A stretch of 64,000 nt of DNA from Roseiarcus sp963730555 (lineage in GTDB: Bacteria > Pseudomonadota > Alphaproteobacteria > Rhizobiales > Beijerinckiaceae). This document shows positions 8,590 through 16,373 of this stretch, in pieces. The position numbers were made by a program, and so were the translations under genes. The notes below the pieces were generated by a model. That model did no database searches, was not told the origin of the DNA, and saw only the letters and a program-made list of their open reading frames with translations. Position 1 is the first letter of the stretch. Every line of letters begins with the position of its first letter. The stretch lies in the NCBI GenBank assembly GCA_963730555.1, contig CAVSSS010000006.1, forward strand, positions 124,001-188,000, read 5' to 3'.

Positions 8590-9585
8590 ATGACGCGTCT
8601 TCACAGACTTCGTTGCGCGACCGGGCCGCTAGCTATCGTCAGCTTTTGCGCGATTGCCATCCTGGGCTGGGCCGGACCGGCACACGCAACCGATGTCGTT
8701 GTGCCGGGCACAACCGATTTTCCTGAAAGCATGCATGCGTCTGCCGATGGAACGCTCTATTTCAGCAGCTTCGGCGGCGCGCGGATCTGGCGAGCGAAGC
8801 CAGGCGAGACCACGGCGAGCGAGTTCATCAAGCCGGGCTCGAACGGCCTGTCCTCCGCACTCGGGGTGCTGGCGGACGACAAGTCGGACACCCTTTATGT
8901 CTGCTCGGACGACACTTCGGCGTTCGGAGTCGTCCTTCCGACTGGCGACACGCCGACGGCGCTCAAGCTGTTCGACCTCGAGACAGGCGAGCCCAAGGGC
9001 AGCGTCCCGCTGCCGGGTCAGGCGACCTTGTGCAACGACATCGCTGTGGCGAGCGACGGGACCGCTTACGTCACCAATTCGTTCGCCGGCCACATCCTGC
9101 GCCTCAAGCCCGGCGCGAAGGAATTCGAGATTTGGGCGCATGACGCACGATGGGATGTCCCAGGCAAGCCAGAACTGGATGGCATCGCCATTACCCCTGA
9201 CGGCGCTGTCTACGCCAACATCTTCGAAGGCGACGGGCTCTATCGCGTCGCGGTCAATGCCGACGGCAGCGCGGGAACGATCACCAAGCTGCAAACTTCG
9301 CGCCCGCTCTACCACTCCGACGGGCTCAGGGCGTTTGGCCCCAACAAGCTGATTCAGGTCGAGGGCGAAACCAAGGGCAACCTCGACCTCATCACCGTCG
9401 ACGGCGACAACGCCAAGGTCGAGACGATCAAGGACGGCTTCGACGGGCCGGTGTCGCTCGTGCAGGTCGGCGACACGATCTATGTGCTCGACGTGCCCCT
9501 GAGGTACCTCCTGGGTCCGGAGGCGAAGGCGAAGAAGGCTCCGCCGCCGTTCACGGCGTTCGCCGTCAAAGCGCCCCAGCAGTAG
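8590..9585 (+). CDS. Exported SMP-30/gluconolactonase-like beta-propeller protein
   Basis: 331 residues. The ATG at 8590 has GGAGGG before it and gives a signal peptide with a hydrophobic core (about residues 14-30) and AHA cleavage site. The mature protein has repeated propeller strands such as DGTLYFSSFGGARIW, NDIAVASDGTAYVTNSFAGHILRL and DGIAITPDGAVYANIF, typical of SMP-30/gluconolaconase/LRE-like domains. It probably acts in the periplasm on a lactone or sugar-derived substrate, but the substrate cannot be read from sequence. It stands upstream of the IS-disrupted alcohol dehydrogenase/cytochrome region and may once have belonged with it. Confidence 0.75.
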   Translation: MTRLHRLRCATGPLAIVSFCAIAILGWAGPAHATDVVVPGTTDFPESMHASADGTLYFSSFGGARIWRAKPGETTASEFIKPGSNGLSSALGVLADDKSDTLYVCSDDTSAFGVVLPTGDTPTALKLFDLETGEPKGSVPLPGQATLCNDIAVASDGTAYVTNSFAGHILRLKPGAKEFEIWAHDARWDVPGKPELDGIAITPDGAVYANIFEGDGLYRVAVNADGSAGTITKLQTSRPLYHSDGLRAFGPNKLIQVEGETKGNLDLITVDGDNAKVETIKDGFDGPVSLVQVGDTIYVLDVPLRYLLGPEAKAKKAPPPFTAFAVKAPQQ

Positions 9586-9962
9586 CGTTCGGTCTCGACC
9601 CCCGGCGCGGTCCGGCTTGGATGGCGCCGGGGTCATTGATCCGGATCTCGCAGGCGAAGTCCTCGATCCAACAGGTTTTGCTCTTCGGCGGTTAGCGCCG
9701 TCTTGTGCGAAAGTTCAATCCTCGGAACCGCTCGCGACCAATTGCCGAAGCTTTTTTTTCATACCAGGACGCTCGATGTAATTCGGCTCAGAGAAGGAAC
9801 TGGCGACAGACATTGTCGCCGTCTCCGCCACAACTACCAGTGATCTGATTCCCTTCCTGTCCGCTATGTCGCGCTTTCCGACCGTCCATAGTGCCGATCC
9901 TGTACGGCAGCAAAGGGTCGATTTGACCCGTTCGCCAGACTGTCCAGGAATATCCGCTGTTT
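9586..9962. other. Intergenic stretch, no gene recognised
   Basis: Lies between the propeller protein and the IS1182 remnant. No supported frame. Confidence 0.4.
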
Positions 9963-10670
9963 GCGGATACCGTTGAAAAAGCCGTCAAGTATTCGCTCTG
10001 ATGGGAAGCTCGTCGGATTTCGAGAAGGATGGGCTAGGGTCTTTTGGGCGGCTCTTGGCCGCCATGCCGGGCGTTAGGCGGCCAGCATTTCCGGAAGCGT
10101 ATTCATCGGTCTTAGTCGGGCGAGTCGTCTCAGGTTTTGGGCGGTGGCCGCGAGGAGAAATTCGTCGTTGGCTCCGTTCGGACCCCTGAGCCGCAAACGC
10201 GCAAGGCGAAGGATACGCTTGAGGTGTGCGAACAGCATCTCGACTTTTTTCCGCCGACGACAGGCCTCCACGTATTCCGGAGTTGCGGCGTGCGCACGGG
10301 CCACGTCGCGGGCGTCTTCATTAAGGTCTCTCGGGATCTTGCGGGCGACCGCGTTCGGACAGCACTGGGCTTTGAGTTTGCAGGCATCGCAATCCAATTT
10401 GCTGGCGCGATAGAGTCTTGTGCCCTCGGCTGTGACGCCGCTTCTGGGAATGGCGTAGGTTCGTCGGAACTGAACCAGTTCTTTGCCCGCCGGACAGGTG
10501 TAACGGTCGTACTCGGGGTCAAAGACGAAATCGGCCCGGGAGAACGTACCATCGGTTCGATTTGATTTATCGAAGACCGGAATGTGCGAAACGATCCCCT
10601 TGTGTTTGACCAGCCAAGCTAAGCTCTCCGCCGAGCCGTAGGCGCTGTCGGCGGCCAAGGCTGCCAGAGC
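9963..10670 (-). mobile_element. IS1182-family remnant (3' half)
   Basis: The minus-strand frame 10074-10670 encodes the C-terminal half of an IS1182-type transposase: AADSAYGSAESLAWL, CPAGKELVQFRRTY, then CDACKLKAQCCP and KKVEMLFAHLKRILRLARLRLRG. The terminal region near 9963 (GGATACCGTTGAAAAA) is the outer end. The 5' half is missing; the remnant joins truncated IS21 DNA at about 10670. Confidence 0.8.
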
Positions 10671-11540
10671 CGATGGCGCGCGTCCTGGACGTTTTTCTCG
10701 ATCTGCCCCTTCTCCCAGCCGGAAGCCGGATTGCAGAACTCCGCCTCGAACAGGAAGTGGCTGACCATGGCTGAGAAGCGCGCGTTGACTTGGCGCTCCT
10801 TTCCACGGCCGACCTTGTCGACGGCAGTTCGCATATTGTCGTAAATGCCCCGCCGCGGCACGCCCCCCAAGACGCGGAAGGCGTGGTTGTGGGCGTCGAA
10901 CAGCATCTCGTGGGTCTGCTGCGGATAGGCGCGGAGAATGAAGGCGCGGCTGTAGGAGAGCTTGACGTGAGCGACCTGCAACTTGGTCCGCTCGCCGGCG
11001 ATGATCGCCCAATCTTCCGACCAGTCGAACTGGAACGCCTCGCCCGGCAGAAACGCAAGCGGCACGAACACGCCGCGGCCGCACGTCCTCTGTTCTTGTT
11101 GCCGAGCAGCCTTCCAGTCGCGAGCGAAGGCCGCCACGCGATTGTAGGAGCCGTCGTAGCCGAGGGCGGCCAGATCGGCGTGCAATTGCTTGGTCGTCCG
11201 CTTCTGCTTGCGGGACTTCCCGGCCTCCTGCCGCAGCATCTGCGATAGCTTGTCGGCGTAAGGGTCCAGCTTGCTCGGACGGTCAGGGATGTTGAACTTC
11301 GGTTCAACGGTGTCCGAGCGCAGGTATTTGCGGACTGTGTTCCTCGACAGCCCCGTGCGCCGCGATATCTCTCGGATCGAGAAATAATCTCGGTAGTGCC
11401 AGCGCCGGATGACGCTCAGTAACTCCATGTCGATCACTCCGATGCCCCCTGCCAAGGCCAAGGGGGCGAGGTTCGAACATGGGTCAGTTCTCGGTGGAAA
11501 AACCCGTGCTGCCCGGGTCAGTTCTCAGTGGAAATCAACA
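10665..11540 (-). mobile_element. IS21-family remnant with truncated istA
   Basis: Contains the start of istA and two terminal-type repeats, GGGTCAGTTCTC-x-GTGGAAA at 11479-11498 and 11516-11535, typical of the multiple ends of IS21 elements. The other end and istB are missing: the element breaks off into the IS1182 remnant. On the right it abuts the C-terminal codons of an alcohol dehydrogenase gene, so its insertion or a later deletion removed the rest of that gene. Confidence 0.7.
10670..11428 (-). pseudogene. istA: istA transposase, 3' truncated
   Basis: About 250 of the usual ~500 residues. Start: ATG giving MELLSVIRRWHYRD. It has the N-terminal HTH (IREISRRTGLSRNTVRKYL) and the beginning of the rve catalytic domain (FQFDWSEDWAII, with the first catalytic Asp). 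The frame then leaves IstA after VQDARHRLWQ and enters IS1182 DNA in antisense. The later catalytic residues are missing, so it should be inactive. Confidence 0.75.
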
Positions 11541-11725
11541 GCCTGTGGGAGTTCGACACGGGGGCCGGCGTGAATGCGCCCCCGATGACCTTCTCGGTCG
11601 ATGGCAAGCAATATGTCGCGATCCTGGTCGGCATGGGCGGCGCATGGGACAAGTGGTTTGTCGATGGCACGCCTGAGCTGAAAAAGATGCAGCCAGGATC
11701 GATGCTGTACGTCTTCTCGCTCTGA
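11537..11725 (+). pseudogene. PQQ-dependent alcohol dehydrogenase, C-terminal fragment
   Basis: The last ~60 codons of a quinoprotein dehydrogenase: SLWEFDTGAGVNAPPMTF, then GKQYVAILVGMGGAW and a C-terminal LYVFSL. This is the final propeller blade of PQQ-ADH/XoxF-type enzymes. The 5' part is lost at the IS21 junction. A cytochrome c gene follows 46 bp later, the usual partner as electron acceptor. Confidence 0.75.
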
Positions 11726-11733
11726 GAAAAATA

Positions 11734-11760
11734 GCGAGGCCGCGAAACGCGCGGCCTCGC
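11734..11760. other. Strong stem-loop between the dehydrogenase fragment and cytochrome c gene
   Basis: An 11-bp perfect stem (GCGAGGCCGCG with its complement) around a 5-nt loop. The T-run lies on the minus-strand side (CTATTTTTC), so it could terminate minus-strand transcription, or act on the plus strand as an mRNA processing or stabilising structure between the two cistrons. Confidence 0.55.
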
Positions 11761-11771
11761 AACTTCATCCG

Positions 11772-12311
11772 ATGATGACCATGAAATTTCATGTCGCAGG
11801 GGGCGCTCTCGCACTTGCCGCCCTCTTGCTCACGGGAACGTCACGCCCGGCGGAGAACAGCCTGGAGACGGGCCAGGCCATCTTCAAAAGAGCGAACTGC
11901 GTCGGCTGCCACAAGTGGCACGGCGACGGTGGCGGCGGCTATGGCGGCGCAGCTCTGTCGCTGCGCAAGACCGAACTCGACAAGCAACAGATCATGGAAA
12001 CGGTGAGGTGCGGTCGTCCGGGTACGGGCATGCCTTACTTCTCCCGCGACTCCTATCCGTCGGACGGCGCCCCGCAATGCTATAACCTAACCACCAAGGA
12101 CCTTGAGAGCACGCATGTCGCACAGGCCAATATTTTCCTCCGGCCGGAGGAGATCGCCACCGTCGCCGAATATGTCATCAACTCCATCAAGGGTAAGGGC
12201 GATCCCAATCTGGCCGATTGCATCGCTTTTTTTGGCGAGGATTTAAAAGCCTGTGACGTCTACAAGGGCGGAGGTCATCATGCGTTGCCGATACCCGCGA
12301 CAATACAATAA
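11772..12311 (+). CDS. Exported cytochrome c, alcohol dehydrogenase partner
   Basis: 179 residues: a signal peptide (hydrophobic residues about 9-24) and one c-type haem motif, CVGCH (NCVGCHKWHG), with GGGGYGGAALSLRKT following and methionine candidates (GTGMPYFSRD) as distal ligand. The C-terminal half has two more cysteines (ADCIAFFG and KACDVYKGG). It is most similar in plan to the periplasmic cytochromes encoded beside PQQ-dependent dehydrogenases, which pass electrons to the terminal oxidase. Its enzyme partner is destroyed here, so it may now be an orphan. Confidence 0.75.
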   Translation: MMTMKFHVAGGALALAALLLTGTSRPAENSLETGQAIFKRANCVGCHKWHGDGGGGYGGAALSLRKTELDKQQIMETVRCGRPGTGMPYFSRDSYPSDGAPQCYNLTTKDLESTHVAQANIFLRPEEIATVAEYVINSIKGKGDPNLADCIAFFGEDLKACDVYKGGGHHALPIPATIQ

Positions 12312-12326
12312 TTGGAACTGACACTG

Positions 12327-12875
12327 ATGGCCCGCCTGCAATTGCTCGCTCTTGGTCTTTGCGCTGCTTTGGCGCTTTCCACCGCGGCGGCCGAAGAGGC
12401 CATCTCTGACCTCCGCGGCGTCACCATTGGCATGTTGGCGCAAGACCTTCCGGCCTCAGGCTACCGCAATCTTTCATGCGTCGGCGCGGCAAGTCAGCCG
12501 CTCAAGGACTGGAGCGCCTGGAAGTCCTGTCAGGCCGGCGCGGACGGCTTGCGCCGCGTGCACATCGACTACGACCAACCCGGGCAAGACGCGACCATGG
12601 TCGCCGGCCATCCTGTCGATCTCACCGTCTTTTTCGACGATTCCGGCCGCCTGGTCCGAATTGAGATCAAGACGCAAGATCAGACAACGCTCTTTCTGCG
12701 CAAGAAAGCCTTTCTCCTCGCGCGGCAGGCGATCGAGCACTATGGCGATGATGGGTGGAGCTGCCGCGACATGGCCCCGAGAGCTAACGAGGAAGCGATC
12801 GGGCCGACCTATGTCAATGAAACATGCTCGAAGGCGTCTGGGAGGTTCGCGTCCGACCAGCGCGCGACGTGGTAG
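12327..12875 (+). CDS. Exported hypothetical protein downstream of cytochrome c
   Basis: 182 residues. The ATG at 12327 is preferred to the TTG at 12312. There is a clear signal peptide (LLALGLCAALALSTAAAEE). The mature part has four cysteines (LSCVGA, KSCQAG, WSCRDM, NETCSK), consistent with two disulphides in the periplasm. It follows the cytochrome gene by 15 bp and is probably cotranscribed. Its 3' end overlaps the convergent anti-sigma gene by 67 bp. Function unknown. Confidence 0.6.
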   Translation: MARLQLLALGLCAALALSTAAAEEAISDLRGVTIGMLAQDLPASGYRNLSCVGAASQPLKDWSAWKSCQAGADGLRRVHIDYDQPGQDATMVAGHPVDLTVFFDDSGRLVRIEIKTQDQTTLFLRKKAFLLARQAIEHYGDDGWSCRDMAPRANEEAIGPTYVNETCSKASGRFASDQRATW

Positions 12876-13555
12876 CCGTCGATTGTCTCGATACTGCGCG
12901 CCGCGCGGCCCCCCGTGACGTCCAGCGGCAGCTCGGTGACGGCGACAACGTGCTCGCCGTGGCGGTAGACGAGCGTCGGCGCCGGAACCCGATCGACGAC
13001 CGCAACGCGCCCGCCGGCGAGGGGGAAGCCCTGCGAGGCGAGATCGACGATGTCTGCGCTGACGGTTGTGCGAGCGGCAAGCCAGGGCTTCACCGTGTGA
13101 CGATCGGATGAGGCGACGTCGAAGGGCTGCCCGCTGATTTCGGGGCGGGCGAAGTCGGAGACGAGGCCATCCGCCACGCGGAGCGTGGCGTTCGGCGTTT
13201 TCAGCGATGTCAGTCCCACGCCCACGGCGAAGCCGAGAACCGCGAACGAGGCCGGGAGCGCAAGCGCGCGCGTGTCCCTCCGCGTCGGACGTTGGGCTGG
13301 CGCGAAGGCAATGACCGAGGAGGGCGCGGGCTGAGTCAACGCGGAGATGCGATCGACCAGCGACTGCGGAGCCTCCTCCCTCGGCACATGTCGCCGCACG
13401 GCCTCGCGTAGAGCCTGAAGCCGTCGATAGTCCGTCGCGAGCGCCGCGTCGGCACCGAGTGCGCGCTCAAACTCCAATCCGTTCGCCGCGTCGAGTTCGC
13501 CGTCGAGCGCGGCGTTGAGCCGCAGGGCGCGGTCGTTGGGGCTAGAATCGGTCAT
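12809..13555 (-). CDS. Anti-sigma factor, membrane-anchored
   Basis: 248 residues. The N-terminal part (about 1-60) has the zinc-finger-like anti-sigma fold without the cysteines (LNAALDGELDAANGLEFERAL). A single membrane segment lies near residues 97-116 (LPASFAVLGFAVGVGLTSL), followed by a periplasmic C-terminal domain with beta-rich sequence (VVDRVPAPTLVYRHGEHVVAVTEL). The start codon overlaps the stop of the upstream ECF sigma gene (ATGA), so the pair is translationally coupled. It would hold the sigma factor at the membrane until an envelope signal arrives. Confidence 0.8.
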   Translation of the reverse strand: MTDSSPNDRALRLNAALDGELDAANGLEFERALGADAALATDYRRLQALREAVRRHVPREEAPQSLVDRISALTQPAPSSVIAFAPAQRPTRRDTRALALPASFAVLGFAVGVGLTSLKTPNATLRVADGLVSDFARPEISGQPFDVASSDRHTVKPWLAARTTVSADIVDLASQGFPLAGGRVAVVDRVPAPTLVYRHGEHVVAVTELPLDVTGGRAARSIETIDGYHVARWSDANLPDAFEHVSLT

Positions 13556-14094
13556 GGCTGGGCTCTCAGGGTTCGTGCGAGCGAGGCGCGGCCGCGCGCA
13601 AGCCGCGACATGACGGTACCGATCGGCGCACCGGTCGTTTCGGCGATTTCGCGATAGGAGAGGCCATTGACGTCGCGCATGACCAGGGTCTCGAGCAGCG
13701 GCGCCGGCAACTCCGCGATGGCGCTGCGGAAGCGTTCGCCGTCCTCGAACGCGATCAGCGTCTGCTCGGGATCGGGCTCGGCCTCGCCGAGGTGCGGGTC
13801 GATGGCGTCGAGATCGGCGATGTCGCCGGCGAAGGCGAGGTTTTTCGGCCGGTTGCGCGCCATCCAGGTCATCGCCGCGTTGCGCACGATCATGAGGAAC
13901 CAGGGCTTCGGCCGGTCGACGGGGGTCGTCTCCAGCGCCTTCAACGCACGGATCGCCGCTTCCTGGACGATGTCCTCGGCGTCGGCGCCGTTACGGCAGA
14001 GCCATTTGGCGAGCGTATAGGCGTCGCCGAGCAGCGGCGGCACGATCTCGCGAAAGCGCCGCCGGGCAAGCCCCGAGGAGTCGCGATCGGTCAT
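13552..14094 (-). CDS. ECF-family RNA polymerase sigma factor
   Basis: 180 residues starting MTDRDSSGLARRRF at 14094; the longer reading to 14232 is not needed. Region 2 is visible in DAEDIVQEAAIRALKAL and WFLMIVRNAAMTWM. Region 4 is visible in LVMRDVNGLSYREIAETTGAPIGTVMSRLARGRASL, a promoter -35-recognising HTH. The cognate anti-sigma gene is overlapped downstream. Targets are unknown. Confidence 0.85.
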   Translation of the reverse strand: MTDRDSSGLARRRFREIVPPLLGDAYTLAKWLCRNGADAEDIVQEAAIRALKALETTPVDRPKPWFLMIVRNAAMTWMARNRPKNLAFAGDIADLDAIDPHLGEAEPDPEQTLIAFEDGERFRSAIAELPAPLLETLVMRDVNGLSYREIAETTGAPIGTVMSRLARGRASLARTLRAQP

Positions 14095-14320
14095 GACGGC
14101 TGCTTGCTGGGTCCTCCGGACGGTCGCGCCGTCGACTGGAGGAGAACCCCGAGCGGCAAGCGGCCGCGACGACCGCGAAAGCCGGAAGGCCGGCCATTCG
14201 TCCGCGAGGCCGGGAACGACGACGAGACGCATACTATTTCGCCCGCTCCCTGGGAACTGCGATCACGCCTTGAGGTTGAAATGTCACATGCGACCCCAGG
14301 CGCAAGTCTCCAGCGCAGCG

Positions 14321-14725
14321 TCAACCAGCTACGCGCCCCCATACCGCGCTTCCAATCGTCATGGATGCGAAGATGACGGTCAAGAATATCGCCAGTCCGC
14401 GCGCACGCACCCGATCGGACAGCGCAGACTGGGCCGATGCGAGGAGGCTCCCCAGCACCGCAGACGATGAAGCGCCAGCGATGACGCTCGCGCATGCTGC
14501 GACGACCGGAGCGCGCGCCTATCCAAACAGAACGAGCGTTAAGGCTATGCCTAGCGTCCCAAATACGACCACGCCGCCCCGCCTCACCCTATGCTTGACC
14601 AAGCCAAGTCCAATCGAGCCGCCGAAAGCGCCAACCCCAACCGCGCCCACGAGAACGCCATAGCATGCCGGGCCCTGAGCCATCTGGCTCCGCGCAACAG
14701 AGGCAGGAGGGCCCAAGACGCGCTA
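14321..14725 (-). pseudogene. MFS transporter, C-terminal fragment with internal stop
   Basis: In one frame the minus strand reads YGVLVGAVGVGAFGGSI, VVVFGTLGIALTLVLFG, a TAG at 14519, then VVAACASVIAGASSSAVLG, SDRVRARGLAIFLTVIFASM and GSAVWGRVAG before a stop at 14321. This is the order of the last helices of an EntS/DUF894-type MFS exporter. The 5' part is cut off at the IS3 left end and does not reappear on the other side of the element. Non-functional. Confidence 0.65.
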
Positions 14726-14778
14726 TGGACTTGCCTTGGGAAAGTGGAGAGCTCTTCTGAAGGAAAGAGGAGCATTTC

Positions 14779-15075
14779 ATGGGCAAGCCGCAGCGACGGT
14801 TCGGGAAGGAATTTGAAGCCGAAGCCGTTCGGTTGGTTGAGGTGAGTGGTCGGACGCAAAGGGAGATCGCCATGGACCTCGGCGTCGGCCTTTCGACGCT
14901 GCGACGCTGGCTCGACAAGCGCCGCGAGCACGAGATCGAGGCGCCGCCGCCCGAACGGCAGGAGGACCTGGCGGCTGAGCTGAAGCGGTTGCGGCGCGAG
15001 AATGAGATCTTGCGACAGGAACGCGAGATCCTGAAGAGGGCCGCGACTTTTTTCGCCAAGGAGGGAAGTCGATGA
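14779..15075 (+). CDS. IS3 transposase OrfA
   Basis: 98 residues: an HTH (AVRLVEVSGRTQREIAMDLGVGLSTLRRW) followed by a leucine-zipper-like coiled coil (ELKRLRRENEILRQEREILKRA). It overlaps orfB by 4 bp. In this family OrfA binds ends and a frameshifted OrfAB fusion is the active transposase. Confidence 0.9.
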   Translation: MGKPQRRFGKEFEAEAVRLVEVSGRTQREIAMDLGVGLSTLRRWLDKRREHEIEAPPPERQEDLAAELKRLRRENEILRQEREILKRAATFFAKEGSR

Positions 15076-15929
15076 GGTTCCGTCTCATCGATGCGGCGAA
15101 GAAGGAATTCCCCGTCCAGCGTCTCTGCAAGGTTCTTGGCGTCAGTCAGAGCGGCTATTTTGCCAGGAAGGATCGACCGGCCTGCCGTCGACAGCATGAG
15201 GACATGGTGCTGCTGGCCCATATTCGCTCGGCCTTTGCACTGTCGAACGCAACCTACGGCAGCCCGCGCATGACGCGCGAGCTTCGCGATGACGGGATCA
15301 CCATCGGTCGTCATCGGGTCGCCCGGCTGATGCGAGAGAATGCCCTGAAGGCGCGGCAGAGGCGGCGCTTCAAACGAACGACCGACAGCCTGCACGCCTT
15401 TCCGGTCGCGCCAAACCTCTTAAATCAAGACTTCAACGCAGCGGGGCCGAACCAGAAATGGGGTGCCGACATCTCCTATGTCTGGACACGCGAGGGCTGG
15501 CTCTACCTTGCCGTCGTCATTGACCTCTTTGCTCGGCGCGTCGTCGGCTGGGCCGCCGGCGACCGGCTCCATAAGGAACTGGCGTTGTTGGCCCTACGCC
15601 GGGCCGTCGCCGTGCGGTGTCCATCCGTCGGGCTCATTCACCACGCGGACCGTGGCAGCCAATACTGCTCCGTCGAGTACCAGGCTGAGCTGAGAAAGAA
15701 CGGCATCTCGATCTCGATGTCGGGCAAGGGAAACTGCTTCGACAACGCCATGGTCGAGACGTTCTTCAAGACCCTCAAGGCCGAACTCGTCTGGCGCACC
15801 ATCTTCCAGAGCCGGATCGAAGCTGCGATCGCAATCGGCCGTTACATCGACGGCTTCTACAATCCCGTCCGCCGCCATTCGGCGCTCGACTTCATCAGCC
15901 CGCTTCAGTTCGAAGGGCGGGCAGCGTAA
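15072..15929 (+). CDS. IS3 transposase OrfB (DDE integrase)
   Basis: 285 residues. HTH_21-like N-terminus and rve core with catalytic residues in KWGADISYVWT (D), IHHADRGSQY (D) and NAMVETFFKTLKAEL (E). Full length with no damage, so the element may still be active. Confidence 0.92.
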   Translation: MRFRLIDAAKKEFPVQRLCKVLGVSQSGYFARKDRPACRRQHEDMVLLAHIRSAFALSNATYGSPRMTRELRDDGITIGRHRVARLMRENALKARQRRRFKRTTDSLHAFPVAPNLLNQDFNAAGPNQKWGADISYVWTREGWLYLAVVIDLFARRVVGWAAGDRLHKELALLALRRAVAVRCPSVGLIHHADRGSQYCSVEYQAELRKNGISISMSGKGNCFDNAMVETFFKTLKAELVWRTIFQSRIEAAIAIGRYIDGFYNPVRRHSALDFISPLQFEGRAA

Positions 15930-15966
15930 AATCGAAAACGCTCTCCACAAATGCCGGGCAAGTCCA

Positions 15967-16203
15967 GGGAACATGCCGGGTGTGCGGCCGGCGACGATTG
16001 ACGCGACGCGGCGGGCAGTCAGGCGATCAACGAGGCGGGCATTTCTAACTCATCCTTTTATGGGGCCGGAAGCGCTTCCTTCACCCACGCACATGCATGG
16101 TCACCCATGCGCAACAGATTGCCGGAAATGACGTGTCATCAGGTGGATGCGCGAGCTCTTTTGCGCATGGGTGACTATCGATGATTATTCCACAGATGGT
16201 TTA
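15967..16203. other. Intergenic stretch between IS3 and the integrated element
   Basis: No gene recognised. It precedes the left attachment repeat. Confidence 0.4.
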
Positions 16204-16218
16204 TGGCGGAGAGGGAGG
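16204..16218. repeat. Left attachment repeat of the integrative element
   Basis: TGGCGGAGAGGGAGG, identical to the last 15 nt (complement, including CCA) of the tRNA-Ser gene at 35572-35586. The integrase gene begins 155 bp inside it. Confidence 0.8.
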
Positions 16219-16338
16219 CCGCCTAACTCCCGTCCGAGCGTGTCTGCCTTGGCTTTCGGAACCCCCCGTAATCGTTGCATCTGCCGCACACACTGTCCGA
16301 GCCTGTCCATTGACGTTTGCCCCAATCCGGCGTTTAAG

Positions 16339-16369
16339 TTGGGGCAAAAGTTGGGGCAAGTTGGGACAA
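16339..16369 (+). repeat. Integrase arm-type repeats, left end
   Basis: TTGGGGCAA at 16339 and 16351, and TTGGGACAA at 16361, immediately before the integrase start codon. Matching repeats with the same 12-bp spacing lie at the right end. They may bind the integrase and autoregulate its promoter. Confidence 0.5.
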
Positions 16370-16373
16370 GGCG

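Larger units (their letters stand above)
14726..15966 (+). mobile_element. IS3-family insertion sequence
   Basis: A 1241-bp element with imperfect inverted repeats: TGGACTTGCC...GTGGAGAGC at 14726-14752 and the complement at 15940-15966. It carries complete overlapping orfA and orfB. No target duplication is visible (CTA on the left, GGG on the right), and the disrupted gene does not continue on the right, so a deletion or rearrangement followed insertion. Confidence 0.85.

Noticed and set aside
8304..8726. C-terminal extension of the IS630 transposase
   Set aside because: It begins after a single-base shift; the normal GYDAD-stop is present one frame over, and the extension lies beyond the IS end.
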